Below are positions 33,401 to 43,640 of a DNA stretch of 64,000 nucleotides, one piece after another (the first letter of the stretch is position 1; each line of letters begins with the position of its first letter). Made by a program: the position numbers and the translations under genes. The notes beneath the pieces are model-generated. The model saw only the letters and a program-made list of their open reading frames with translations, did not search any database and had not been told where the DNA came from. This DNA is from Amblyomma americanum (taxonomy: Eukaryota > Arthropoda > Arachnida > Ixodida > Ixodidae): positions 75,325,850 to 75,389,849 of the forward strand of contig NC_135507.1 in the NCBI RefSeq assembly GCF_052857255.1, in the 5' to 3' direction.

Positions 33401-35626
33401 TAAAAACCGCATTTTTTTAAATTCACAGGCCGGTTGATCACCACATAGTGACAATTTGGAACTGTTTTTCTAAATGGTATAGATCACAACTATAATGATG
33501 CCACGGTGAGTGACAGGCCACCAGACGATGCCATTCTCTGCAGCCACGACATCACGGGCACACTTTCAGTAGCCACAAAAGTCGTCTGCTCGAGTTGCTG
33601 CGCGAGACTCTCTGGCTTGCACAAGCTAAGGCAATGCCAGCATGCACATGGTTCCAATTTGGCACTGCCACATCTTGCTGTTGGTAACTTCAAGCAGTAG
33701 TGCCTCGAGCTACGGGTCCATTATTGCCAACAATGACAGACAGAAAGGAAAAAAAGGTATTGGCAAACCAAGCATCAACCAAGGATGTATTCATAGGCGG
33801 GGCGCAGTCCCAATTGGTTTTCTTTATTTTGTTGCTGCACCCTGTTAAGCAAGTCAGAGGCATTCAAATTCCTGTGCTTACAATATCAACTTGTCATTAT
33901 CTTTTGGTTTTGGCAGAAATAAAGGCTTTTAACTATTTCCTTGTCATATAGATGCAGCTATATGAGAGCCCCAGATGTGGGTGGAGCTGCACTGCAGACT
34001 TAGCATGTTTGCTGCATTGTGGGTCAGTAGTGGGTCACGTAGGGTATACAAGCTGTGTGACCACAAATACTGAGTCAAGCGATGAAGTCGTGACATAGCT
34101 CAGAAAGTTTGAAAGAACCTGCGAAAAGCACAAATGCGAGGTTCCTGTTGCCATCTGTTGGTGGCACAAAGAAGCTGGTTTCACCAGTGGCTCACCAGTG
34201 CACTTAAAAAAATTTAAAGATGGCCCATTGGAGGGCCATGTCTCTCGGAGATTAAAATGCTAACTACATGGGGTATTAATTTGCGGTGACATGCTGCGCG
34301 ATGAGCCGAGAGCCGCGGAACCACTTGTCACCCACTGCACTGCTCATTTTGTGGGTTTGCAGGAAATTTCGCTCAGTGCCTGGAAGCAGCTTGTCAGACT
34401 AGATAATAGCAGAAAGCTTTGGGGTTGCGTAACTTTCATTCTAGCTATTTTGCAAGTGAAGTTTGTTTTTCTAGCGCGGTTTCAGCGAAAAAGCTCCCGA
34501 CACTCGCTACGTCTAAGCCTTGCATAGAAATAGTTCAGTGAAAGCTTAGTAGGGATAATAGAACAAGAAAGAGTGTTGTGACATATACTATAATATTAAT
34601 TGTTATGGAAAGGTATAGCAGAGCAACGTCATTTTGTGCAAGTTTCAGCACTGCAGAATGTAGTTTGGCACCACTGCACTGTGCCCCTTAGAAATACATT
34701 GTATTATCAGAAGACATTTCATGTGCGCTTTTATCATACTTTATTCTGTATCCTGTTTAGCCTTAAAAACAGGTTACTAGAACAATTATACTTCCCTGAT
34801 GGCCCGAGGTGACTGAACAGTGAGGCGAGATCAATAGAGCAACACTGAAAACGCGCTGCTCTATTGCCAAGTCTCATTGCTTCATGCGGGTATACCAGCG
34901 GCAGCAGTAGGTGATGGCCGTCACCATCGTACATCGTGTCGCTAGGAACTTTGCTTCATGCGGTTAATGCTTAAGGTTCCAAAAATCACTGCTGCAGTGA
35001 ACGTGTAAGGTTGTGTCAGACTATGACTCATTTTTGATATTTCTTGTGTGGCCTAGAATCTCTGTCTGATGCATACTACTAGCTTATTTACCTTGCTTTT
35101 GATGGTGACAACAGTGCCATGCGGTGTGTGTCATTCCTGGCTGCAGATTCGAGGTGTCATTTTCGACAGCGGCCCCGCCCGTGTCGGCTTCTGGCAGGGC
35201 GTCGCCGTCATGGCAACCTTCGTCAAGGGGCGCGCACTGTTCCGTTACTCGGTGGCCTTCTTCTGGGCAATGGCCCTGTGGGTCTACTCGACACTCGCGT
35301 CGCTGGGCAACCTCGTGTTCGGCACCCGGTTCCATCAGGTTGAGTCGGCTTACAACGCCCTCCTCGCCGAGAGCCCGCTGTGTCCTCAGCTGTTCCTCTA
35401 CTCGGAGAAGGACGCCATCTGCTCGCACCAGAGCATCCGCGCCTTTGCGGATGCGCGGCGGGCCAAGGGCGTGCCCGTAGAGGAAGTGTTCTGGCAGGAC
35501 TCTCCGCATGTGCAGCACTTCATCCTCCACCGGAACCAGTACATCACGAGCGTCACCGATTTCATGCGTCGCTGCCTGCAGGGCACGATTCAGGTGTCCT
35601 CGCCTGTTGGCAAGAAGGATCGCTGA
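30216..35626 (+). CDS. TMEM53: TMEM53 (DUF829) family membrane protein, gene-level, complete
   Basis: Coding exons 30216-30457, 31036-31252 and 35147-35626 join in phase to 312 codons plus TGA. Human TMEM53 is about 277 aa; the tick protein has a longer, Thr/Ser/Lys-rich N-terminus. It has an alpha/beta-hydrolase-like DUF829 fold: VVYLLGWAGCKDKHLSKY, then FHVFSNGGAFVYSL with a nucleophile-elbow-like serine, an acidic site in YSEKDAICSH, and a late His in SPHVQHF. A hydrophobic stretch (FRYSVAFFWAMALWVYS) matches the membrane segment of the family. Vertebrate TMEM53 is a nuclear-envelope protein linked to BMP signalling; an enzymatic activity is not established. The start is chosen from AAAAATGG context and the lack of an upstream in-frame ATG that fits the family. 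It is divergent from IGHMBP2. Confidence 0.93.
31036..31252 (+). CDS. TMEM53: TMEM53 exon 2
   Basis: Acceptor TTACGCAG. It encodes CITIRYIAPIEELFKRSYGG, EDFKLEEHPLFFHVFSNGGA, the latter carrying the putative nucleophile-elbow region. Donor AAG|GTATGG, phase 0. Confidence 0.94.
31253..35146. other. TMEM53 intron 2
   Basis: 3.9 kb, AT-rich. It holds the CT run at 32253 and the retroelement tail at 32520-32690. Nothing else is recognised. Confidence 0.55.
32520..32690 (+). repeat. Retroelement-like 3' tail, copy 2
   Basis: TCCCTTCATTCCTGCTGGCT, then GCAGCTTCGGCGCTCAAGG and GGCAACATCTTTTCCCTCC, ending in poly(A). It is the same family as 25975-26115. It lies in TMEM53 intron 2. A CT microsatellite precedes it at 32253-32274. 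Confidence 0.55.
35147..35626 (+). CDS. TMEM53: TMEM53 exon 3 (terminal coding exon)
   Basis: Acceptor GGCTGCAG. It encodes IRGVIFDSGPARVGFWQG, a hydrophobic segment, FLYSEKDAICSHQSI and the terminal VTDFMRRCLQG, with TGA at 35624. It is markedly GC-rich compared with the flanking intron and 3' sequence. Confidence 0.95.
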   Translation: MRGVIFDSGPARVGFWQGVAVMATFVKGRALFRYSVAFFWAMALWVYSTLASLGNLVFGTRFHQVESAYNALLAESPLCPQLFLYSEKDAICSHQSIRAFADARRAKGVPVEEVFWQDSPHVQHFILHRNQYITSVTDFMRRCLQGTIQVSSPVGKKDR

Positions 35627-37799
35627 TGCATGCCTTCCGTGCTGACTTCTGGAGCTGCTGATGCGATTTCACTGAGGGCCTGTTGGGGAACACAGCACAT
35701 AGATTTCTTTATCTATGTATGTATTTATATTTTCTTCTCTGGGGGCGAGAGTTATGCAGCAGCTTGAATGCACTTTGAGACCGAGGTGTAGGGAGCTGCT
35801 CGCTTTGGGTTCACTTGTACTGGTCCCGTCACTTAATGAAGATAAATTCAGGCATGCATGCAGGGTTGCACTATAATGTCGTTTCGTTTCCCAGTTCTAT
35901 TGCTATAGCTTGCCGCAATCATTTTTTACCCCAAGGGTTTTTGCAGTGCAGATGAGTGGCAAGAATGTGAAGTTTAGCTTTTTTTTTTCCAACTTGTGGC
36001 ACTTCTACTGTAAATCAAGTGTACTTTGTCACCTGCAGTGTTCACTGCTTCTTTTGGGTACTTACGGGGTGCCACATCAGTGGAAAAGCTCTTAAATAAG
36101 TGTCACACTGTTTTGTTTTTGAAGCTAGAGTGCAACCTAACACTAAATGCATTCCAAATGGAACTCTTGGAACACTTTTCTGTTATTTCCTCAGTCACAT
36201 TTGTGTTGCTGTGCTCTGTGGCAAGAATTGTAAGGTACTGGGCCAAGAATTCTTGTGCATGATGCATTAATTTTTAATTATTATTTCAGTAGGTACAGTG
36301 CAGCGTCATTTTTTATTTTTTACATATATTGTGAAGCATTTTGTATGGAGAGGTTTTCATTTTTGTCTGCCACGTTTTTATACGACTATTTGATAAGCAT
36401 TTCTTACACTTGTGGAACTGGTTTATGATCTGCATATTGTGAGGCCATTAGTTTTTTCTTGTGGTACATATTTGCCAAGGCAGCGTGCATCTCCAGTGAG
36501 GCAGGTTTTATTTTCAGTCATTTGTGTCTTGTAGCTTTTGCGAATGAATGAAAAGAGAGCACAATGGCATCGTTATCTCTTTTAATGGCATTGAATCATT
36601 TTTTTATGAATCTCCTGCTAGCGGTGGAAACTGCTTCCAGAGAAATTTAGGCAGTTTACTGCTTACTTGCTTGAATAACTGTTGGTCTCACTGTCTTCTA
36701 ACAAGATTTATCAATATTGCCTGTGATAAATGGCTCAAAACCACACCCTTAAGAACGTGGCACGAGATGATGAATCCTTGCATTTGTGTCAATTCTGTTT
36801 CTCATTGCAAGGCTCTAGCCTGTTTCAGCTCTTGCTTTTTCATCAGCCCACTGTCCCTCAGGGAATGCAAAATCAGGTTAAATGAGGCATTTCACTCTTT
36901 GTCAGGGTCCTAGGTTTGGTTTTGTAACTTGGCTTTTGAGTATGTACTAGTTTGAAGGGATTGAGTTTAGTATGATGCAGCGGCAATGAAGGGCCTGTTG
37001 AGTGAGTGCATAATGAGATGTGTTGGTAAATTGGACAGATTGATTCTGCTTCATATCGATAATATCAGCAGCTATATGGGAACATGCAGGACATGCATTT
37101 TATTTTGAGTTGATAGTTTGAGGTAAAAAGATTAATATAGCCACATATATTTCAAAGCCCTTTCATGCCTAGAATGTCCTCCAGACATACAAAGAAAGCA
37201 AACCTTGTCACATTAGATATAAATCTTGCATGCGCATTTGTACTACCTGGTAACACTCGGGTCCATCTAAGTTCCTCTATGTGCTCATCGAGTTGCTGGA
37301 TTTTTCAAAATGAATGTTAATTGTTATTTGAATGGTGAAACAAGAGTGCTGCTGGACAGCACATTTTCTGTATATGCGCGATTTTCAGTTTTATGCTGTA
37401 CTGCGATTGATTCCTAGGATAATGCTGAAATTCGCTCATGTTGCCATCGAGTGTCTCCTCCAATGCACCGGTGAAAAGCGGACGGTTTGCAGTTCGCACC
37501 TCTGTGCTTTTTCTTGAGCCTGCGCTTTTTTTGCGCCACTCAATGCAATATAGACCACTTGTGGTGAAACCATCCTTGTCCAGAACAGGATATAGCATAG
37601 CCGTTATTAAGCTCCCCGTCTCCTTCCCATGTGAATTAATGACTTGCTACTTAAAAAAAACCTTTCTGTGGTGTTTGTCCGGGTCATGCAAATAGCAAGC
37701 CTTCTTGCAGGATGGTAAAAACATAGTAAAACAACTGTAATCGGCTTGGTTTATGCAGCATTTGGCTATCGTGCGACTGGCACCGCATTGTGTAAACAT

Positions 37800-38075
37800 G
37801 TCACAGAGTGAGTGAGTGAAAAAAACCTTTATTGTCCAACAGAATGAGACCACCCCATCCAGACCTCCCCTGTCCGATACCCTCAGTTGAGGGAGGAGGA
37901 TCAGGAGGGATCCGGCCGCATGGGGTAGTCGCGTCAGATGCTGGCCAGGATCTCTTGTATCCCGGCGGCCTCTTCAGCCAGTCGGACGGCGGTAACATGT
38001 CACAGAACCGTCATAACCATGGCAACTGTGTCGAATTGGGGGAGGGGGCCACAGGCCTTCTCACACCTCTGGCAG
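37800..38075 (-). mobile_element. LINE 3' end (truncated)
   Basis: On the minus strand, VRLAEEAAGIQEILASI plus a stop is followed by a GC-rich 3' UTR, then GACAATAAAGGTTTTTTTCA and a CACT tail at 37801-37815. The upstream part is missing. It lies in the intergenic region between TMEM53 and the lipid transfer gene. Confidence 0.6.
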
Positions 38076-38767
38076 TGTCATGGAACTAGCTTATGCATGC
38101 AACTAGCTCCTGCATTGAGGTTGAATCACGTTAGTGACTTCCACATCCTGGACCTGTTACTATGCACCTTTGGAAGTCAGATAGTGCCTTGTGTGGTGTT
38201 AATGTGTATCTGGAATACTGTGGGACATGTTCTGTCAAAAGGCTTGGTGATCTACCCAACTGTCAATTTTATTTGAGAACCGACTTGAAAAGCAGGACAT
38301 CTTGAATTCATAATTTGATGTGGCTTGTGTTGTGGATTTTTGTTTCCACAGTATGCACTACAAGTGGTCTGCATTGTATTGCATGGGTGCGAGATGTCTA
38401 GATCAAAACAAATTACGGTTTTTGTGCATTATAGGATAACTATGTATGCATATCATTTTCTATACCCTGACCTGTGTTTTCCATGCAAAGTTCCGAAGGG
38501 ATTCCCATGCCAGAGAAAGTGCTGCTGCAGGCGTGACTGTTGTAGGAGGCCCGGTGGTGTGCGTAGATATGGCGACGTTTCGCATGACGCGACAGTACTG
38601 GATGTGATGAACTGTATATACAAGGCTGTGTGCTGCATTTATACGCACGTTGGTAGTTATACAACTGGCTTAGAAAGTAGCAGAAGGGCACGCATGGTGA
38701 TGTTATTTATACACCTTCCAAGGATGATGTTTTTGTGGCCACTTTTGGTGCCTTGTCTTTGGAGACG

Positions 38768-38773
38768 AATAAA
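38768..38773 (+). terminator. Possible distal polyadenylation signal for TMEM53
   Basis: AATAAA about 3.1 kb after the TMEM53 stop, followed by a GT-rich stretch. A 3' UTR of this length is possible but unproven. Confidence 0.2.
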
Positions 38774-38992
38774 AGTGAGCACTTCTCACTGTGTTGGAGC
38801 TTGGGCTTTGGTTTTCTGAGGTCTTGCTTTGAGTTGGAAGTTGCTTTTGTCATTTGTGGGCATGTATTTTGACTGTGCATTCTCTACAGCACCCACTTTC
38901 GAGCCTTGACACCACAGTAAGGTAAGAGTTTTGTATAAACACTGACCCACCATAGTGTCTATGGCAGTTAGTTGCTCAACCCAAGGTTGCAT

Positions 38993-39110
38993 GGCGGCCG
39001 TGGCAGCATGAAAACACCCATGTGCTCTGCGATGTAAGTGCGCATTAAAGAACCCGAGGCAAGTGGTCAGAGGTAATCTAGAGTCCTCCATTATGCTGTC
39101 TTACATAGCG
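38993..39110 (+). repeat. Degraded SINE fragment (Ruka-like)
   Basis: CCATGTGCTCTGCGATGTAA, GCGCATTAAAGAACCCGAGG and GTCCTCCATTATG preserve the body of the family. The tRNA-like head is lost. Confidence 0.55.
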
Positions 39111-39929
39111 CACATGCAGCTTTGGCATGAAATTCGGATGATGCAGTATGCCCATACGTCACTACACATGCAAGTGAATGTGTATAGTTCCGAATGATGC
39201 AACGTAACGTGCTGTTACCTATGAAAGTCGTGACTCAGTCATTCTGCAACATAGCGTGACTCGGTACAAGTAAAGTAAGTTATATATAGCTTGCACAAAG
39301 TATGCTTAATCGTGCTTCGTAGTCGTAGTCATGACTGCATTTTAATGCTTTCGCATTCTCACGCATAGTCTTGTGCGTCTGCCGAATTTTTTCTTTGGAG
39401 TGACGTGCTGGACAACTGTATACATGAGTCACGATGTGAAATCCACTTATGCCAGCTGAATAATTTATAATTGAATTTTTTCCCATCATTTCGGTTTGTT
39501 TCAAAAAGCCAAACGGTGGCTATGACATGCAAGACTCACTCTGTGAGGTGTGCAAGTACTGCGATCATTTTTTGCCATTCCAACTCGAGTAGGTATCCGT
39601 AAGTTGATGCAAATTCAAATGAAAAAGCAGTGACCATACTGCAGCTTTTGTATTCCTTGCATGACCGTGAACATGTCTTGTACGTCGCAGCCATCGTTTG
39701 GCTGTTGAAACCGAAACACAAGGGAAAAAAAAAATTCGGTTATGAATTATTTTCCGCTAGTCGGCACAATCTACATCATTCTACATCATCATCATCATCT
39801 GCACCATTCTAAAGAGGGGGGAAACACAACTAAAATTTGATGTCTCTACTCCCATAACCCTGCCACGCTTCATAATATTTGAATAGCCTTCGAAACCACA
39901 GAAAGTTCAGAGAACCTGTGTTTAATATA

Positions 39930-40430
39930 GTGGGTGTCGAGCATAGGTATACTGAATTAATGCCTATATCAAGCAACAGGAACATCCCTTTGAAAATCCA
40001 ATGCAAAAGTATGGCACTACTGTTCGCGTTTATCCAAGTTGCATTTAGCAGAACATTTGATACATCAAACGGTGCACCACACCCCTGCAAGTGGCATTTC
40101 TCCAAACAGCACTCTTTAATTGCATTTCGCGCATGGGAGTGGGTTGGCTGTGTGGCCTTGGAGAACCTGCTGGCAGCACTAGTGCAGCGAAACTATGCGA
40201 CGAGGTGAATGTGAGGCATACTTGAAAGTAGCTTTTGGTCTCTTGTACTTATTTTCAATTCTATATCGCTGTCGTGCGGAGATGCCACCCTAACTAAAGC
40301 CAAGCTTCAGCCCTCGACTGCTATGCTATGCTAGCTTTTTTACCAAAGGCTTTGCAGACACCAGCTGTACCCCACTTTTAATGAAATCATTCAATTTATA
40401 GTGTACTGGTAGCAAGATCGGACATCTTGG
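39930..40430. mobile_element. Second copy of the 6009-7487 type element, partial
   Basis: CCCTTTGAAAATCCAATGCA, CATTTGATACATCAAACGG and ATTCAATTTATAGTGTACTGG correspond in order to blocks at 6057, 6130 and 6664. The right terminal repeat is missing. Confidence 0.6.
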
Positions 40431-40760
40431 GGAAACTGCATAATTGCTTTTCCTTTCCACAGTAACCAAAATACTGATTGTTCCTTTGGTACATTCATTT
40501 AGCAAGTCTCACATATTCGTCCAGTTCTTCATTGGAACACTTGCAAGCCAAAACAGCTGAATATTATTTCTTTTTGTCATTAAAAGATGTGAGATAAGTT
40601 GAAAGAAAGCACAAGAAAAGACAACGCTCCACTGCGGATGCTCAATCTGACATTTCCAATTTCTTGTCAAATCCAGCAGGAGCTTATTCTGCTTCGCAGA
40701 CCAGAAACAGGGTCGCTCACTGTTTTGATGTTTGCTTAACATGGCAAGTAGATTTAAAAC

Positions 40761-42056
40761 TAGGGGTGTGCGAATATCGAAATTTTCAAATACGAATATG
40801 AAGAAAAAATGGCTTCGAATATCGAATATCTGATCAGCACAAAAAATAAATTCAGAAAAGATAAACAAGCAAAAATTGTTGCTCATATTTTTTTCTAAAT
40901 AGTGTATGGTCTTTCCAACTGAAATAAACAAAACTAGACTGCCTGAGCACCACATAAAAAAAAAACGATGTGTGCAAAAATGTATACTACTTAACTGAAC
41001 TGCGTAACAGTATCCAATCTGTAATGTGGTCAGGCAAAATGCAGTCCATAACATGACAAGACAGGAAACAAAAATAACATGATGGCTAGTAAAACCTCAT
41101 TAATTCGGAGTTCAAAGAACCGACAGAAATGGAAAGACATCGCGAATGTAAGCGAGATGGGAGCGTGCATTGACGTCGGAATGGCGAGACTGCTTCTAAA
41201 AAAGGGAAAAAAATGACGAGCGACGTGTCAGTCAGCGTCTGAAAGCGGCACGGTGCTGAGATTGGACTGCTGGCGAATGCACGGGCCGACAGTTGCCATT
41301 AGCCACGGGCGAGTCGTGAAGCTCAGAAACCAAAACTACGCGGCCAGGTTTTTTTTTTTTTTTTTTGCCTAGTGACAGGGCCCCTCCGAACGTTGTCACG
41401 CGTGGCGTTACGCCCACTTAGGAGGTGCATGGGTTACAGTGCACCATGCAATAGGCGGGATTTTTACAGGATCGCTTGCCCTGTTGTGACACCATGACTC
41501 GCCCCTTCGGCGAGCCTCACGCAAAATTCCGCAAGTAGGCTTTCGCGCATAGCGTAGTTGACCAAAACAAGATGGCGGTGGTCACGCTCGGAGAGTTAAG
41601 GTGACAGAACGAATGCCATGGGTGTGGGCATTAATTCGATAACATATTACGGAAGGATAAAAAAATAAACGCGCTTTCGCGTTGCAATTGTTAGAAGCGG
41701 GTGTCCCCCATGTTCGCAGCACGTGTGGTATGTGGGAAAGCCCATTTGCGGAATTGCGCACAAGGTCAAGCCTAGCGGCATCGGAAAGCGATTGGTCCAC
41801 GCGATAACCGATGGAGAAGAAAGAGAACAGGGCCTTTATATTGTTTTTCTGGAACTTTAAACTCTATATTCAGATAATTTGCCCAGATATTGCGCTTTTG
41901 CAACAATCAGATTTATGAAAGTCTGCGCGGTACACGATCGCTGCCGAGTATTCGGGAATTTTCGAATATTCGGAAATTTACGAATATCGTTTCTCGAATA
42001 CGAATATGAAACATATTCGATTCGTATTCGAAATTTCGAATATTTGCACACCCTTA
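40761..42056. mobile_element. hAT-like nonautonomous element with target-site duplication
   Basis: The left end TAGGGGTGTGCGAATATCGA and the right end CGAATATTTGCACACCCTTA are inverted repeats, each followed inward by TTCGAATA-rich DNA. The flanks TTTAAAAC (40753-40760) and TTTAAATC (42057-42064) fit an 8-bp duplication. The interior has no transposase. A block at 41095 (AGTAAAACCTCATTAATTCG) resembles a Tigger/pogo terminus and may be nested. Confidence 0.75.
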
Positions 42057-42736
42057 TTTAAATCAGATGCATATAAATCCTGGGATTTGCAGTTTGAGCT
42101 AACTTTCTCAGTGCACATCTGCAAGGTATTATAGGAATGCCAGCAATCTTAAATTTCTGCTTCACTGAAGGCAAAATTAATTGTAAAAAAATTTTTGACT
42201 TACTCAAAGCACAAGTTTAGGTTAAACAGTTGCTACACAACAAATGGTGAAAAGGAGGAACTAGATGTCAAAGCTTAAAATGGAATAATTATGCAAGAAA
42301 AATGCAAAAGAAAGTTACTTAGCGTATGCTGCCAGCTTGGCAAGCTTGCACATGCGTAAGGTACTTTGGCACAACTAATTCAAAGCAAAATATTATTTGC
42401 TGTTGGAGGTAGTGTCATTGTGACAAAGGTAGCTACAGCACTGTGACACTATAGGAACCACACAACTTCCCACAGGCTGACATTTTAATCAAAACTGGCT
42501 GTTTAATGCTTTTGCTAAGAAGCAAAGAATAGTGCAAGGAAGAAAGACTAAATTTAAGGAAGATGCCCACACCTTCACACAGGCTAAAATACAAGGACCT
42601 GAAGTAAAATCATCAAGAAGGGCTTAACCAGTTGGAGATGAGCAAAGTAAACGTTACAACAGTAACCCATAATAGACAAGCAGCTCATATGATGAAGGTA
42701 ATGACCTGCAGCTGACAAAAGTGCGCAACTTTTGCA

Positions 42737-42850
42737 CCATCACCATCAGCCTGACTAAGCCTACTGCAGGGCAAGGGCCTCTCCCATCTCTCTTCAATTA
42801 AACCTGTCATTTGCCAGCTACGCCCACTGTTTGCAACCGCCTCCAATGTA
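42737..42850 (+). repeat. Dispersed tick-type repeat
   Basis: CACCATCAGCCTGACTAAGC, TACTGCAGGGCAAGGGCCTC and CATTTGCCAGCTACGCCC. It is close to 63915-64000. Confidence 0.75.
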
Positions 42851-43136
42851 CAACAAAGCTTGCCCAGCCTTCAAGATGTGCTGAAGTGATTTTTCCAAGG
42901 TGCGATGCTGAAATTTCAATAGAGCACATCACTGAAGTGAATATCTTCCTGCCTCTCGCCAAAGTCTAACCTTAGATGTGATGCTACAGAACCTAACAGC
43001 ATTTAAAACTCAATTATGACTAAAAACACTAAAATCTATGCAACATAGCTCTAGGGCCAATGCCTAGTAGTAACGACACATGAGTGACGCCATTACACAG
43101 CTCACAAAAAGCTCCTATGTTGTCAAAGAGCTCTCA

Positions 43137-43142
43137 TTTATT
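43137..43142 (-). terminator. Candidate polyadenylation signal for the lipid transfer gene
   Basis: AATAAA on the minus strand, about 340 nt after the TGA at 43479. It is a plausible 3' end by distance. No transcript evidence is available. Confidence 0.35.
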
Positions 43143-43478
43143 ATAGGACTCATTACTGGAAAACAATCCAACACTGAATGTTGCTCACACAACTGCTACA
43201 GATACAGCAACAGCTTATATTTCTTTACCAAAGATATTTTATCCACAAAGACCATTCACTTGCTTATACTGAAGCGATTAAGTAGTACGTCTTGTTCTTT
43301 CCAGTTACCAGCAAAACTGGCTAAGGCCATTATAAATGCATGATGTGTCAAGCGTATAAGTGTCAAAACTTCTGAAGGGTTTAACACTCCAGACTGCGGA
43401 TGGCAAAAAAAAAAGAAAGCAAGCCACCCTGCCACTGCTACTGGTGCGTTTAATTAACCGCAGCCAGAGGGAAAGTGC

Positions 43479-43640
43479 TCAGCAGCCAACCGGCCGGCAC
43501 CGAGCGAGAGAGCTCCAGGCACGGCCTTTGTCGCACGAGCACTCTCTGCAGCCCCTGGCCTCCTTGCCAACCTTGGCAAAGATCTCCTGCGCCACTACGT
43601 CGAAGAACTCGGCGGGAAGGCCGGCCTCGACAAACTGCAC
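43479..43640 (-). CDS. Apolipophorin-like terminal exon, Cys-rich C-terminus
   Basis: 53 codons plus TGA. It encodes VQFVEAGLPAEFFDVVAQEI, FAKVGKEARG, then a C-terminal cluster of five cysteines (CRECSC, RC, GC). The frame stays open past the acceptor (CCCCACAG), but phase 0 and the loss of similarity set the boundary there. Confidence 0.87.
   Translation of the reverse strand: MQFVEAGLPAEFFDVVAQEIFAKVGKEARGCRECSCDKGRAWSSLARCRPVGC

Larger units (their letters stand above)
35627..43478. other. Intergenic region between convergent TMEM53 and lipid transfer gene
   Basis: It includes the two 3' UTRs of unknown extent and only mobile DNA: the LINE end 37800, SINE 38993, DNA element 39930, hAT-like 40761 and repeat 42737. 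No convincing protein gene is seen. Confidence 0.6.

Noticed and set aside
35084..35530. 148-codon minus-strand frame and other frames over TMEM53 exon 3
   Set aside because: They are shadows of the GC-rich TMEM53 exon on the other strand or in other frames. They have no family similarity, and the real frame is conserved.
38325..38819. 164-codon plus-strand frame with a Cys/Arg-rich stretch
   Set aside because: It lies in the probable 3' region of TMEM53. The start is arbitrary, it has no recognisable domain, and its composition matches non-coding flanks.
40509..41054. 181-codon minus-strand frame
   Set aside because: It is AT-rich, Phe/Ile-rich, and runs into the hAT-like terminus. No recognisable domain or splice support.
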